Part shown: positions 7,487-19,016 of the stretch, one piece after another
Numbering within the stretch: position 1 is the stretch's first letter
Layout: each line of letters begins with the position of its first letter
Source: an uncultured Methylobacillus sp.
GTDB lineage: Bacteria; Pseudomonadota; Gammaproteobacteria; Burkholderiales; Methylophilaceae
DNA length: 33,687 nt
Assembly (NCBI GenBank): GCA_946478965.1
Contig: CAMLDQ010000018.1
Coordinates: 1 to 33,687 of the forward strand
Reading direction: 5' to 3'
The notes under the pieces: model-generated
What the model was told of the DNA's origin: nothing
Seen by the model: the letters and a program-made list of their open reading frames with translations, nothing else
Database searches by the model: none
Made by a program: the position numbers and the translations under genes

Positions 7487-7807
7487 TCAACCCTCCTTGC
7501 GCGCAGCCTTCTCGTCCAGTCCGGACAGCCCCTCTCGTCGCGCCAGTTCATTCAGGATATCGTCGGGATGCAGTCCTGCGTGCGCCAGCATCACCAGAGT
7601 ATGGAACCACAAATCGGCGGTTTCATAGATTATTTTTTGCGGATCGCCATCCTTGGCGGCAATAATGGTTTCCGCCGCCTCTTCCCCGACTTTTTTCAGG
7701 ATGCCGTCCATGCCCTTGGCATAAAGCTTGGCCACATACGAAGTTTGCGGATCCGCCGTCTTGCGGCTTTCCAGCATCTCAGCCAAGCGGGCGAGCGTAT
7801 CACTCAT
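7487..7807 (-). CDS. hisE: Phosphoribosyl-ATP pyrophosphatase
   Basis: A 106-aa MazG-fold enzyme that hydrolyses phosphoribosyl-ATP to phosphoribosyl-AMP, the second step of histidine synthesis. The metal-binding acidic helix (KVGEEAAE) and the ETADLWFH helix are clear. Here it is a separate gene, not fused to hisI as in E. coli. It overlaps the hisI end by 8 nt. Confidence 0.94.
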   Translation of the reverse strand: MSDTLARLAEMLESRKTADPQTSYVAKLYAKGMDGILKKVGEEAAETIIAAKDGDPQKIIYETADLWFHTLVMLAHAGLHPDDILNELARREGLSGLDEKAARKEG

Positions 7808-8192
7808 GACGATAGATTTCCTCAGGATTTTTCAGCACGGGCTGGTCCGCAACCCACTGCTTTTCCTCCAGTTTCTGGAAAAAGCAGCTATGCCGCCCGG
7901 TGTGGCAGGCAATGCCGCCGACCTGTTCCACCGTCAGCAGCAGCACATCCTCATCGCAATCCAGACGTATTTCTTTGACATGCTGGACATGGCCGGATTC
8001 CTCTCCCTTGTGCCACAGCTTCTTGCGCGAGCGCGACCAATAAACGGCGGTACCGCTCTCCGCGGTCAGGCGCAACGCTTCGCGATCCATCCACGCAAAC
8101 ATCAGCACCTGTCCGCTGCCCGCCTCTTGCACGATGACCGGCACCAGCCCATCATGCGTCCAATTCACCTTGTTGAGCCAATTTTCAGACAT
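7800..8192 (-). CDS. hisI: Phosphoribosyl-AMP cyclohydrolase
   Basis: A 130-aa enzyme that opens the adenine ring of phosphoribosyl-AMP, the third histidine step. The magnesium/zinc site is visible as DCDED (78-82) with C96 and C103 in the CHTGRHSC stretch. The ATG at 8190-8192 lies 1 nt after the hisF stop. The in-frame start at 8297 would overlap hisF by about 100 nt and is not used. It is a stand-alone HisI, with the pyrophosphatase in the next gene. Confidence 0.94.
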   Translation of the reverse strand: MSENWLNKVNWTHDGLVPVIVQEAGSGQVLMFAWMDREALRLTAESGTAVYWSRSRKKLWHKGEESGHVQHVKEIRLDCDEDVLLLTVEQVGGIACHTGRHSCFFQKLEEKQWVADQPVLKNPEEIYRHE

Positions 8193-8193
8193 C

Positions 8194-8952
8194 TTAGAGT
8201 CTAACCTCGATTCCGCGATCTGCCATAAACTGCTTGGCCTGCCTGACCGTATATTCGCCATAATGGAAAATGCTGGCGGCCAGCACGGCATCAGCACCGC
8301 CTTGCTTCACGCCGTCGACCAGATGTTCAAGATTGCCGACACCTCCCGAGGCGATCACCGGCACTTCCACCGCATCGGAAATTGCCCGGGTCAATTCCAG
8401 ATCGAAACCGGACTTGGTACCGTCCCGATCCATACTGGTCAACAGCAGTTCTCCCGCCCCCAACTCGACCATATGCCTTGCCCAGGCGACCGCTTCCAGT
8501 CCTGTGGGCTTACGTCCGCCATGCGTAAATACTTCCCAGTGATCGCCGACGCGCTTGGCATCAATCGCCACGACGATGCACTGGGAACCGAAGCGGCCGG
8601 ACGCGTCCGCGACCAGCTGCGGATTGACGACGGCTGCCGTATTGATGCTGACCTTGTCGGCGCCGGCATTGAGCAGATGCCGTACGTCCTCCACCGCCCG
8701 CACTCCTCCACCGACGGTTAGCGGAATGAAAACCTGGGACGCAACTTCTTCGATAATATGCAGGATCAGGCCGCGATTGTCGGAGCTGGCGGTGATATCG
8801 AGAAAGGTCAACTCATCCGCGCCCTGCTCGTCATAGCGACGTGCAATTTCCACCGGATCCCCTGCATCGCGCAGCTCGACGAAATTGACACCTTTAACTA
8901 CCCTTCCGTCTGTGACGTCCAGGCAGGGAATAATGCGCTTGGCGAGGCTCAT
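8194..8952 (-). CDS. hisF: Imidazole glycerol phosphate synthase, cyclase subunit
   Basis: A 252-aa (beta/alpha)8 barrel that pairs with HisH. It condenses ammonia with PRFAR to give imidazole glycerol phosphate and AICAR. The two catalytic aspartates are at D12 (IIPCLDV) and D131 (VVAIDAK). Phosphate-binding glycine loops (VGGGVR and ASGGVG) are in place. It overlaps hisA by 4 nt (ATGA). Confidence 0.96.
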   Translation of the reverse strand: MSLAKRIIPCLDVTDGRVVKGVNFVELRDAGDPVEIARRYDEQGADELTFLDITASSDNRGLILHIIEEVASQVFIPLTVGGGVRAVEDVRHLLNAGADKVSINTAAVVNPQLVADASGRFGSQCIVVAIDAKRVGDHWEVFTHGGRKPTGLEAVAWARHMVELGAGELLLTSMDRDGTKSGFDLELTRAISDAVEVPVIASGGVGNLEHLVDGVKQGGADAVLAASIFHYGEYTVRQAKQFMADRGIEVRL

Positions 8953-9692
8953 TCGCCGTTCAGCTCTTCCGCCAAGGCTTGCGCAGCGGAAAAATCCAGC
9001 GACCCTTCATAGATAGCGCGACCGGTAATGGCGCCGATAATACCCTCGCTCTCCACCGCGCACAGGCGATGAACATCGTCCAGGTTGGTAATGCCACCAC
9101 TGGCGATGACGGGAATCTTCAGACCTTGCGCCAAGGCAACCGTTGCTTCGATATTGACACCAGTCAGCATGCCATCGCGGCCGATGTCGGTGTAAACCAC
9201 CGCCTCGACGCCATAACCCTCGAAGCGCTGTGCGAGGTCCAGCACGTCATGACCGGTCAGTTTGGACCAGCCATCCACAGCAACCTTGCCGTCCTTGGCG
9301 TCCAGCCCGACAATGATATGCCCTGGGAAGGCATCGCAGGCTTCGTGCAAAAAGCCAGGGTTCTTCACCGCTGCGGTACCAATAATCACATAGCTGATAC
9401 CATCGTCGAGGTAGCGCTCTATCGTATCCAGATCGCGGATGCCGCCGCCCAGTTGTATGGGAATATCGTTACCGACTTCGGCGACGATGGACTTGATTGC
9501 ATCTTCATTGACGGGTTTTCCGGCAAAAGCACCGTTCAGGTCGACCAGATGCAAACGTTTGGCACCCTGATCCAGCCAGTGGCGTGCCATCGCAGCAGGA
9601 TTTTCAGAGAACACCGTGGCATCATCCATCAGGCCTTGCCTCAGGCGTACACAATGGCCGTCTTTAAGATCAATGGCGGGAATAATCAGCAT
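8949..9692 (-). CDS. hisA: ProFAR isomerase
   Basis: A 247-aa (beta/alpha)8 barrel that performs the Amadori isomerisation of ProFAR to PRFAR. The general acid/base aspartates are D8 (IPAIDLKDG) and D131 (VGLDAKDG). The half-barrel phosphate loops LGGGIR and ASGGIT are seen. It follows hisH after 30 nt, and the ATG is at 9690-9692. Confidence 0.96.
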   Translation of the reverse strand: MLIIPAIDLKDGHCVRLRQGLMDDATVFSENPAAMARHWLDQGAKRLHLVDLNGAFAGKPVNEDAIKSIVAEVGNDIPIQLGGGIRDLDTIERYLDDGISYVIIGTAAVKNPGFLHEACDAFPGHIIVGLDAKDGKVAVDGWSKLTGHDVLDLAQRFEGYGVEAVVYTDIGRDGMLTGVNIEATVALAQGLKIPVIASGGITNLDDVHRLCAVESEGIIGAITGRAIYEGSLDFSAAQALAEELNGE

Positions 9693-9722
9693 AATTTGTA
9701 TTTTTTAACGTGAACAACGAAA

Positions 9723-10364
9723 TCAAGGACGACCGTCCCAATCGACGAAATTGGACAATAACGACAATCCTGCCTGCTGGCTTTTTTCCGGGTGGAATTG
9801 CACTGCAAAAATATTATCGCGCGCAGCCGCACTGGTAAAGCGGAACGGATACTCGGTATAAGCCGTCTCCAGCGCGGCATCTCCCGGTTCCACATAATAG
9901 CTGTGCACGAAGTAAAACCGTGCGTCCTGCGCGATACCCGCCCAAAGCGGATGGCGGCGCGTTTGCCACACCTCGTTCCAGCCCATGTGGGGTACTTTCA
10001 GCTTGTTGCCGGCCGTATCCCGCATACCCGAAGGGAAACGCTTGACCCGGCCAGGAAAAACGCCCAACCCGGCGACATTGCCTTCCTCACTATGCTCAAA
10101 CAGCATCTGCAGGCCAATGCAGATGCCGAGGAACGGCTTACTCGCCGCCGCGTCCAGTACCGGCTGGCGCAATCCCCGCGCATCCAGTTCCCGCACGCAG
10201 TCTGGCATTGCGCCCTGTCCTGGGAACACCACACGCCCGGCAGCCTGCACTTCATCCGGGTCGCTGGTGACGATCACGGATCGCTCCCCAGCCACGTGCC
10301 GAAGAGCCTGCTGGACCGAGCGAAGGTTACCCATTCCGTAATCGATTACCGCAATATCAGCCAT
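9723..10364 (-). CDS. hisH: Imidazole glycerol phosphate synthase, glutaminase subunit
   Basis: A 213-aa class I glutamine amidotransferase that feeds ammonia to HisF. The triad is C82 (GICIGLQ), H191 and E193 (QFHPEKS), and the GQGAMPD oxyanion-strand region lies at 49-55. It is separated from hisB by 87 nt, the largest gap inside the his cluster. It has no Shine-Dalgarno sequence; the bases before its ATG are pyrimidine-rich (CCCTCCAACT). Confidence 0.95.
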   Translation of the reverse strand: MADIAVIDYGMGNLRSVQQALRHVAGERSVIVTSDPDEVQAAGRVVFPGQGAMPDCVRELDARGLRQPVLDAAASKPFLGICIGLQMLFEHSEEGNVAGLGVFPGRVKRFPSGMRDTAGNKLKVPHMGWNEVWQTRRHPLWAGIAQDARFYFVHSYYVEPGDAALETAYTEYPFRFTSAAARDNIFAVQFHPEKSQQAGLSLLSNFVDWDGRP

Positions 10365-10451
10365 AGTTGGAGGGCTGCTGGCACCCAGCAGTCAAGGCAA
10401 TATAAAACATAGAATTAGAAGGTGTTACCGCTGCGTTAACCCGAGAGTTTT
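10365..10451 (-). other. hisB-hisH intergenic leader with a hairpin
   Basis: The 87-nt gap holds a 7-bp hairpin with a 3-nt loop (CTGCTGG/CCAGCAG, 10375-10391) ending 10 nt before the hisH ATG. Upstream on the minus strand lies GTAACA, 18 nt, then TATATT, a possible weak internal promoter. No T-tract follows the hairpin, so it is not a standard terminator. Function is unknown. Confidence 0.35.
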
Positions 10452-11039
10452 CTACAAGGTTCCCTTGGTTGAGGGCATGACGCCGGCCATGCGCGGATCG
10501 GCTTCGGCTGCCATGCGCAAGGCGCGGCCAAATGCCTTGAAGATGGTTTCCGCTTGGTGATGGGCATTCTTGCCGCGCAGATTGTCGACATGCAGCGTGA
10601 CCAGCGCATGATTGACAAAGCCCTGGAAAAACTCGTGAATCAGATCCACATCGAAATCCCCGATGCGCGCACGCGAAAAATCGACGCCGAACTCCAGGCA
10701 CGGACGGCCGGAAATATCCAGCACGACGCGCGAAAGCGCCTCGTCCAGCGGCACATAGGCATGGCCGTAGCGACGGATACCCTTCTTGTCGCCGATCGCC
10801 TTGGCAAAGGCCTGCCCCAGTGTAATGCCGATATCTTCCACGGTATGGTGTGCATCGATATGCAGATCGCCCTTGGCCTGGACCGTAATATCCATCATGC
10901 CGTGCCGGGCGATCTGGTCCAGCATATGGTCGAGAAAAGGCAGCCCGGTGACGAATTCGGAGACGCCCGTACCGTCCAAGTTGATGGAGGCGGAAATTTG
11001 GGTTTCCAGGGTATTACGGCTGACTTGGGCGGTTCGCAT
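10452..11039 (-). CDS. hisB: Imidazoleglycerol-phosphate dehydratase
   Basis: A 195-aa manganese-dependent dehydratase making imidazole acetol phosphate. Metal-ligand clusters are visible: DHM (H38), RHG (H46), and DAHHTVED (H64, H65, E68), with the repeat-related second cluster near the C-terminus (KNAHHQAE). It is the monofunctional form without the N-terminal phosphatase domain found in E. coli HisB. The start at 11039 fits the conserved MRTAxVxRNT beginning. A start at 11066 (9 residues longer) cannot be excluded. Confidence 0.95.
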   Translation of the reverse strand: MRTAQVSRNTLETQISASINLDGTGVSEFVTGLPFLDHMLDQIARHGMMDITVQAKGDLHIDAHHTVEDIGITLGQAFAKAIGDKKGIRRYGHAYVPLDEALSRVVLDISGRPCLEFGVDFSRARIGDFDVDLIHEFFQGFVNHALVTLHVDNLRGKNAHHQAETIFKAFGRALRMAAEADPRMAGVMPSTKGTL

Positions 11040-11067
11040 AGATAAGTGACTGAAAATTTGACCCATT

Positions 11068-12129
11068 CTAACCCAAAATCTCGCGCAATGCAGAGACCAG
11101 CGCATGGCATTGCGCTTCCGTACCGACGGTAATCCGCATGAACGGGGAAATGCGGGCAGGATTCTTGAAGTGACGCACAATGATACTGCGCGCACGCAAC
11201 GCAGCGGTAAGTTCGGCACCATCGTGCGCAGGATGTCGTGCAAAAATGAAATTGGCACCCGAAGGCAACACTTCGAACCCCAGCGCTTGCAGGTCAAACG
11301 TAAGCCGCTCGCGGTTCAAAACGACCTTGCGCCGCGTTTCCTCAAAGTAATCGGTATCCTCCATCGCAGCGACTGCACCTGCCTGAGCAAATCGATCGAG
11401 CGGATAGGAATTGAAGCTGTCCTTGACGCGCACCAGCGCTTCAATCAGGTCAGGATGCCCGAGCGCGTAGCCGACGCGCAAGCCGGCCAGGGAGCGGGCC
11501 TTGGACAGCGTGTGCACCACCAGCAGCTGCGGGTACTTCTTGACCAGGCCAGTCGCTGACTCGCCGCCGAAATCGATATAGGCCTCATCCACCACGACCA
11601 CCGATTCGGTATTCACCCGAAGCAGATGCTCGATGTCGGACAGGGGCAGCAACCGCCCTGTCGGCGCATTGGGATTGGGGAATACGATCCCGCCGTTGGG
11701 CTGGAGATAGTCTTCCACGTCGATTTCGAACGTTTCCGTCAGCGGCACCGTCTTGTAAGCGATGTCATACAGCGTGGCGTACACCGGATAGAAGCTGTAG
11801 GTGATATCGGGAAAGAGTATCGGGCGCTCGTGCTTCAACAGGGCCTGAAACACATGCGCCAGCACCTCGTCAGACCCGTTACCGACGAATACATTGGCCG
11901 GCTCTAGCCCGTAGGTCGCTGCAATCGCATGGCATAAGCGATCGGAACCCGGGTCGGGATAGAGGCGCAGCGATTCCGCCACCTCCCGTTGCAGCGCCTC
12001 CAGTACCTTGGGGCTGGGACCGTAAGGGTTCTCGTTGGTATTGAGCTTGATCAGATCGACCAGCTTGGGCTGCTCACCCGGCACGTAGGGCGTCAGCCGA
12101 TGGACGGTACCGCTCCAGTATTTGCTCAA
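11068..12129 (-). CDS. hisC: Histidinol-phosphate aminotransferase
   Basis: A 353-aa class I/II PLP-dependent aminotransferase. The Schiff-base lysine is K210 in the [13 protein letters not shown] box, and N-terminal [11 protein letters not shown] and DEAYIDF are characteristic of HisC. The start appears to be TTG at 12127-12129, 2 nt after the hisD stop, with AAAGG about 8 nt upstream inside hisD. The resulting N-terminus (SKYWS...[14 protein letters not shown]) fits the family, and no ATG or GTG lies nearby in frame. Confidence 0.95.
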   Translation of the reverse strand: MSKYWSGTVHRLTPYVPGEQPKLVDLIKLNTNENPYGPSPKVLEALQREVAESLRLYPDPGSDRLCHAIAATYGLEPANVFVGNGSDEVLAHVFQALLKHERPILFPDITYSFYPVYATLYDIAYKTVPLTETFEIDVEDYLQPNGGIVFPNPNAPTGRLLPLSDIEHLLRVNTESVVVVDEAYIDFGGESATGLVKKYPQLLVVHTLSKARSLAGLRVGYALGHPDLIEALVRVKDSFNSYPLDRFAQAGAVAAMEDTDYFEETRRKVVLNRERLTFDLQALGFEVLPSGANFIFARHPAHDGAELTAALRARSIIVRHFKNPARISPFMRITVGTEAQCHALVSALREILG

Positions 12130-12131
12130 GC

Positions 12132-13435
12132 TCAGCCTTTCAGGCGATATTCTGCGGAACGGGCATGCGCCTGCAGACCTTCGCCATAGGCCAGTGTGCT
12201 GGCGATCCTGCCCAGTGTCTGCGCGCCGGCTTCCGACACCATGATCAGGCTGGAACGTTTCTGGAAGTCGTAGACGCCCAGCGGCGAGGAAAAGCGCGCG
12301 GTACGCGAAGTCGGCAACACGTGATTCGGTCCGGCACAGTAATCGCCCAGCGCTTCGCAGGTCTGACGACCCATGAAAATGGCTCCCGCGTGTTTGATCT
12401 TCTCGGCCAGCGCAACCGGGTCGGCTACCGATAGCTCCAAATGCTCCGGCGAAATGTAATTGGCGATTTCCGCCGCCTCGTCGAGGTCGCGCACCTGAAT
12501 CAGCGCACCGCGGTCTTCAAGCGAGGTACGGATGATCTCTGCGCGCGGCATTTCCTTGATCAGCCTGGCCATGCTGGCCTGCACACGATCAAGGAACTCC
12601 CCATCCGGCGACAGCAGGATGGACTGTGCCAGTTCATCGTGCTCGGCTTGAGAGAATAGATCCATCGCCACCCAGTCCGGATCGGTCTTGCCGTCGCAAA
12701 TCACCAGAATCTCGGACGGGCCGGCCACCATGTCGATCCCCACCACGCCGAACACGCGACGCTTGGCGGCCGCCACATAGGCGTTGCCCGGGCCGACGAT
12801 CTTGTCCACCTGCGGCACGGTTGCGGTACCGTAGGCCAAGGCGCCAACCGCCTGCGCGCCACCGATGCAGAATACGCGATCGACGCCGCAGACTGCCGCC
12901 GCAGCGAGCACCAACGGATTCTTCTCACCGCCCGGAGTAGGCACGACCATGATGAGTTCCTGTACCCCCGCAACCTTGGCCGGAATCGCATTCATCAGCA
13001 CCGAAGACGGGTAGGCCGCCTTGCCGCCCGGAACGTACAAGCCAACACGATCCAGCGCGGTCACCTGCTGACCGAGCATGGTGCCGTCGGCCTCGGTATA
13101 GCTCCAGGAACTCATCAGCTGCTTCTCATGATAGACACGCACGCGTTCGGCGGCCTGCTTGAGTGCCTCGCGCTGCTCTTGCGGCAAGCTACCCAGCGCT
13201 TCGGTCAGGCGCGCCTGCGGCAACTCCAGATCGCTCATCTGGTTCGCGCTCAAACGATCGAAACGCTGCGTATATTCGAGCACGGCGTCATCGCCACGCT
13301 TTTTAACGTCGGACAGAATACCTGCCACCACGGCATCGATCTGGTCGTCCTGCGCGCCTTCAAAGGCCAGTAACTGCTTCAGCGAAGCATCGAAGGTGAC
13401 ATCGGCGGTGTTATAGCGTTTGATTTTCAGCATGT

Positions 13436-13439
<4 letters not shown>
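12132..13439 (-). CDS. hisD: Histidinol dehydrogenase
   Basis: A 435-aa zinc- and NAD-dependent enzyme that oxidises histidinol twice to histidine, the last step of the pathway. Family landmarks are present in order: the LYVPGG loop, [21 protein letters not shown], the SQAEHD zinc region, and NHVLPT near the end. The length is normal. Its ATG overlaps the hisG stop as ATGA. A second ATG two codons in is an equally possible start. Confidence 0.96.
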
Positions 13440-15646
<2,207 letters not shown>

Positions 15647-15665
15647 GTTCAATTCTCCAAAAAAT

Positions 15666-15911
15666 CTAGTGTCCCGCCGCAGCCCAAGCCTCGGGGGTCA
15701 GCGTGCGTAGCGACAGCGCATGAATTTCTTCCCGCATGCGATCGCCCAGCGCCTTGTATACCAGCTGGTGCTGCTGCACCATATTCTTACCGACAAACTG
15801 CGGACTGACGACGACCGCCTCGAAATGCTGACCATCCTCGCCCATCACCGCCACGTACTCGCAAGCCAATCCTTGCATGATGTAAGTCTTGATGTCTTCC
15901 GCTTTAAGCAT
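15666..15911 (-). CDS. ibaG: IbaG, BolA-family protein
   Basis: An 81-aa BolA-like protein of the IbaG (YrbA) type. The usual BolA features are present: an N-terminal helix, a beta strand with H29 (QHFEAVVVS), and a C-terminal MREEIHALSLRTLTP segment that carries the conserved His of the helix-turn-helix-like region. IbaG pairs with monothiol glutaredoxin in Fe-S cluster handling and was linked to acid resistance in E. coli. The position between mla genes and murA matches E. coli, with grxD inserted. It starts 1 nt after the ABC permease stop. Confidence 0.92.
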   Translation of the reverse strand: MLKAEDIKTYIMQGLACEYVAVMGEDGQHFEAVVVSPQFVGKNMVQQHQLVYKALGDRMREEIHALSLRTLTPEAWAAAGH

Positions 15912-15912
15912 G

Positions 15913-16668
15913 CTATCCCCGCAATTTATAACCGCTTTTTAGCAGGTTCAAAGTCAACCATGATAAAGCCAAAAAGCTGATGCCGACAACGGTCAGACTG
16001 ATTCCCGGTGCGATATCCCCGATACCGAAGAAACCATAGCGGAAGCCATCGATCATGTAGAAAAACGGGTTCAGGTGCGACACTTTTTGCCAGAAGGGCG
16101 GCAGCGAATGAATCGAGTAAAACACCCCGGAAAGGAAAGAAAGCGGCATGATGATGAAATTCTGGAAGGCCGCCATCTGGTCGAACTTTTCCGCCCAGAC
16201 CCCGGCAATAATGCCGAGCGCGCCCAGCAAGCCGCCGCCCAGCAAGCCAAACGCCAGGATCAGCAAGGGGTTCGCCACCGGAAGATCGACATAGAACAAG
16301 GCCACCAGCCATACGCTCGCACCGACCACCAGCCCCCGGATAATCGCGGCCAACAGGAAGGCCAGGAAAATTTCCCAGTAGGACAGCGGCGTCAGCAGCA
16401 GGAAGATGATATTGCCCATGACCTTGGATTGGATCAGGCTGGACGAGCTGTTTGCAAACGCATTCTGCAACAGCGACATCATCATCAGCCCCGGAATCAG
16501 GAACGCGGTATAGCTGACGCCCGGATATACCTGGACGTGCGATTCCAGCACGTGCGAAAAAATCAGCAGATACAACACGGCCGTAATGACTGGTGCCGCG
16601 ACCGTCTGGAAGCTGACCTTCCAGAATCGCAGGATTTCCTTCCGGAACAATGTCCACATGCCGGTCAT
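15913..16668 (-). CDS. ABC-2 type exporter, permease (YadH-like)
   Basis: A 251-aa integral membrane protein with about six hydrophobic helices, matching the ABC-2 permease family. The ABC-2 signature region MPLSFLSGVFYSIHSLP is at about 183-199, followed by NPFFYMIDGFRYGFFG. It pairs with the ATPase overlapping it by 4 nt (ATGA). YadGH-type exporters have no firmly proven substrate. Because the pair sits between mla genes and ibaG/murA, an envelope lipid or glycan substrate is an inference only. Confidence 0.9.
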   Translation of the reverse strand: MTGMWTLFRKEILRFWKVSFQTVAAPVITAVLYLLIFSHVLESHVQVYPGVSYTAFLIPGLMMMSLLQNAFANSSSSLIQSKVMGNIIFLLLTPLSYWEIFLAFLLAAIIRGLVVGASVWLVALFYVDLPVANPLLILAFGLLGGGLLGALGIIAGVWAEKFDQMAAFQNFIIMPLSFLSGVFYSIHSLPPFWQKVSHLNPFFYMIDGFRYGFFGIGDIAPGISLTVVGISFLALSWLTLNLLKSGYKLRG

Positions 16669-17564
16669 TGGCGGACGATCTCCATGAACACATCTTCCAA
16701 GTCCGCTTCGATGATCTCGATGTCCTCAACCCGGATTGCAGCATTGCGCAGTTCCGCCAGCACAAATTCTATCTGCGCGGCATCGCTCAAGGCGAAGGTA
16801 TAGCTATCGCCGTCCTGTGCGCGCATCAACGGCGACAGGCTTTCCGGCACTTTCGCTGGCGCAAGTTTTAGCCGCAGGTGCTTTCCTGCGACGCGGTTGA
16901 GCAAATTCTGCGTGCTGTCCAACGCGACGATCCTACCCTGTTTCAACATCGCAATACGCGAGCACAGGGTTTCGGCTTCTTCCAGATAGTGCGTGGTCAG
17001 GATGATGGTATGGCCGTCACGATTCAGGCGCTTGATGAATTCCCACAGCATCTGCCGCAATTCGACATCGACTCCTGCCGTCGGCTCGTCCAGCACAACC
17101 ACCGGAGGCTTGTGGGCAAGCGCCTGCGCAATCAGCGCACGCCGTTTCATCCCGCCGGAGAGGCGCCGCATATTGGTATGCGCCTTGTCAGCCAGCCCCA
17201 GCGACTCGATCACCTCGTCCACCCAGGCATCGTTTCCCTTGCCAAGGCCGAAGTAGCCCGCCTGGAATCGTAGCATTTCGCGCACGCTGAAGAATGGGTC
17301 GAACACCAGTTCCTGCGGCACCACGCCGAGCAGGCGTCGCGCCTTGCCGTAGTCGCTTACCACATCGTGCCCCAGCACTTCCAATTTGCCCCGCGTCGGC
17401 CGCAACAGGCCTGCCAGCAGGTTGATCAAGGTCGACTTCCCCGCACCGTTCGGGCCCAGCAGGGCGAAGAACTCGCCCTGCGCGATGGTCAAATCGATAC
17501 CCTTCAATGCCTCGAACGCACCGAATGATTTATACACCTGCTCGATCTGGATCGCGGGAACCAT
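16665..17564 (-). CDS. ABC-2 type exporter, ATP-binding subunit (YadG-like)
   Basis: A 299-aa ABC ATPase. Walker A is at 37-44 (GPNGAGKS), the signature LSGGM at 135-139, Walker B ends in D159-E160, and the switch histidine is H192. The last 80 or so residues form the C-terminal extension common in drug or polysaccharide exporters of the ABC-2 class. It starts 26 nt after mlaB with no Shine-Dalgarno sequence. The sequence just before its ATG is the T-rich tail of a hairpin. Confidence 0.92.
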   Translation of the reverse strand: MVPAIQIEQVYKSFGAFEALKGIDLTIAQGEFFALLGPNGAGKSTLINLLAGLLRPTRGKLEVLGHDVVSDYGKARRLLGVVPQELVFDPFFSVREMLRFQAGYFGLGKGNDAWVDEVIESLGLADKAHTNMRRLSGGMKRRALIAQALAHKPPVVVLDEPTAGVDVELRQMLWEFIKRLNRDGHTIILTTHYLEEAETLCSRIAMLKQGRIVALDSTQNLLNRVAGKHLRLKLAPAKVPESLSPLMRAQDGDSYTFALSDAAQIEFVLAELRNAAIRVEDIEIIEADLEDVFMEIVRQ

Positions 17565-17594
17565 ATAAAATGGACTGAGACGCGTACGTCTCAG
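17565..17594 (-). terminator. terminator-like hairpin between mlaB and the ABC exporter
   Basis: On the minus strand CTGAGACG, loop TACG, then CGTCTCAG (17575-17594) form an 8-bp perfect stem. It is followed by TCCATTTTAT, which runs to the ATPase ATG. The mlaB stop codon lies inside the stem. The T-run is broken by CCA, so termination may be partial. Confidence 0.45.
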
Positions 17595-17905
17595 TGCGTA
17601 TGATGGGGAATGAGATCAAGGACGCCGTAAAGCGTCGCGATATTGATCAGATTGGCAGGCAGGTGGATGAACACCAGGCTGGTATTGTGGCTATGCGCTT
17701 GGCGCAGCCATTCAAACATCAGGCTGATCGCTGCGGAATCGACCTCGGTCACGTCCGACAGGTCCATCTCCATGTTTTCAGCGGCAAACACACCGGCGCT
17801 TTCACCCAGCAGGGCATTGACGCGTTCCATCGTCATTGCCCCACTGACGCGCAGAGTTGTGCCGTTTTGATCGAGCTGCGCCAAGTTAGCCCTGTTTCTT
17901 GTCAC
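17591..17905 (-). CDS. mlaB: MlaB, STAS-domain subunit of the Mla phospholipid ABC transporter
   Basis: A STAS-domain protein of up to 104 aa. MlaB binds the ATPase MlaF and is needed for stability and activity of the MlaFEDB complex. The conserved DLSDVTEVDSAAISL strand-loop-helix holds the Ser/Ala position of STAS proteins (about 48-62). The longest start is a GTG at 17903-17905, overlapping mlaC by 20 nt without a ribosome-binding site. A TTG at 17882-17884, 1 nt after the mlaC stop with CAGGG upstream, gives 97 aa and may be the real start. Confidence 0.85.
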   Translation of the reverse strand: MTRNRANLAQLDQNGTTLRVSGAMTMERVNALLGESAGVFAAENMEMDLSDVTEVDSAAISLMFEWLRQAHSHNTSLVFIHLPANLINIATLYGVLDLIPHHTH

Positions 17906-18521
17906 CGGAGGCAGACAAGGATTTGTTCTTGTCGGCCAGACGCTGGATCAAGCCATCCATTCCAGACTGACGTACTTCGCTGGAAAATTGGCCGCGATAG
18001 TTGGTCACCAGGCTCACGCCTTCAATCACCACGTCATAGACCTTCCAGCCATCCTCGTTCTTGCCCAGACTGTAATCGATCGCCAGCGGCTGCGCGCCCG
18101 GCTGCACAATCTGCGTCTTCACAGTGACGTCGGTATCGCCAGCTTGAGCGCGGAACGGCTTGTATTCGATCGTCTGGTTGCGGTACTTGGCCAATGCAGA
18201 AGCATAAGTACGGATCAGCAGAGAGCGGAATTCCACGATGAACTTCTTGCGCTGATCATCGTTGGCGCGTGCCCAGTTTCTGCCAAGCACCATACGCGAC
18301 ATCCGTTCGAAGTCGAAATGCGGCAGTATTTTCTCCTCCGCCAGCGCGGTAATCTTGCGCATGTCCCCACTCTGGATATCCTTGTCCTTGCGAACAATCT
18401 CCAGTACGTCGTTGGCGGTGCTCTTGACCAGTTCGTCCGGCGCCTGCATCCCGGCCGAGGCGCTGAACGACAACAGCATGCTCGCGGCGATGCCGACCAT
18501 CAATTTCGCGATAAATTTCAT
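17886..18521 (-). CDS. mlaC: MlaC, periplasmic phospholipid shuttle
   Basis: A 211-aa exported protein. The signal peptide spans about 1-23 (ending SASA), followed by the MlaC/Ttg2D fold. It ferries phospholipids between the outer-membrane MlaA complex and the inner-membrane MlaFEDB complex. Family segments include PHFDFERMSRMVLGRNW and the GWKVYDVVIEGVSLV region near the lipid pocket. Its ATG overlaps the mlaD stop as ATGA. mlaA itself is not in the window. Confidence 0.93.
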   Translation of the reverse strand: MKFIAKLMVGIAASMLLSFSASAGMQAPDELVKSTANDVLEIVRKDKDIQSGDMRKITALAEEKILPHFDFERMSRMVLGRNWARANDDQRKKFIVEFRSLLIRTYASALAKYRNQTIEYKPFRAQAGDTDVTVKTQIVQPGAQPLAIDYSLGKNEDGWKVYDVVIEGVSLVTNYRGQFSSEVRQSGMDGLIQRLADKNKSLSASGDKKQG

Positions 18522-19006
18522 TTGGACTCCGTACCCTTCTTGTCGTCACCTGATTCAGATGCCTTGTTGTAGAGGAACTGGCTAATCATTTTTTCCAGCA
18601 CCACGGCATCCTGCGTATGCGCGATTTTATCACCATTCTTCAATGCGGCTTCGTCACCACCCGGTTCGAGGCCGATGTACTGCTCGCCCAGCAAACCGGA
18701 GGTGTAAATACTGGCAAACGTGTCCTTGGGGAAAGCGTAATGCTTGTCGATTTTCAAGGTGACGCTCGCCTCGTAGGTCTGATTGTCGAAATGAATACCC
18801 TCAACACGCCCGACCACGACGCCAGCGCTCTTTACCGGAGCTCGCACCTTCAAACCGCCGATATTCTCGAATGCCGCCGTCACCGCGTAAGTATCGCCAA
18901 TCTGGTCGGAAGTCAGGTTGCCCACTTTCATGGACAACCCGATCAGCGCCGCGACACCCGCCGCAACAAAAATTCCCACCCACAAATCCAGAGTCGTTCT
19001 TTCCAT
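18518..19006 (-). CDS. mlaD: MlaD, MCE-domain subunit of the Mla transporter
   Basis: A 162-aa protein with one N-terminal membrane helix (about 8-26) and a single MCE domain (about 38-118). MlaD forms a hexameric periplasmic ring on MlaFE with a central hydrophobic pore for phospholipids. The family hallmarks VKSAGVVVGRV and LLGEQYIGLEPG are clear. The tail is short and charged. It starts 10 nt after mlaE. Confidence 0.95.
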   Translation of the reverse strand: MERTTLDLWVGIFVAAGVAALIGLSMKVGNLTSDQIGDTYAVTAAFENIGGLKVRAPVKSAGVVVGRVEGIHFDNQTYEASVTLKIDKHYAFPKDTFASIYTSGLLGEQYIGLEPGGDEAALKNGDKIAHTQDAVVLEKMISQFLYNKASESGDDKKGTESK

Positions 19007-19016
19007 TCTTCCCCCT

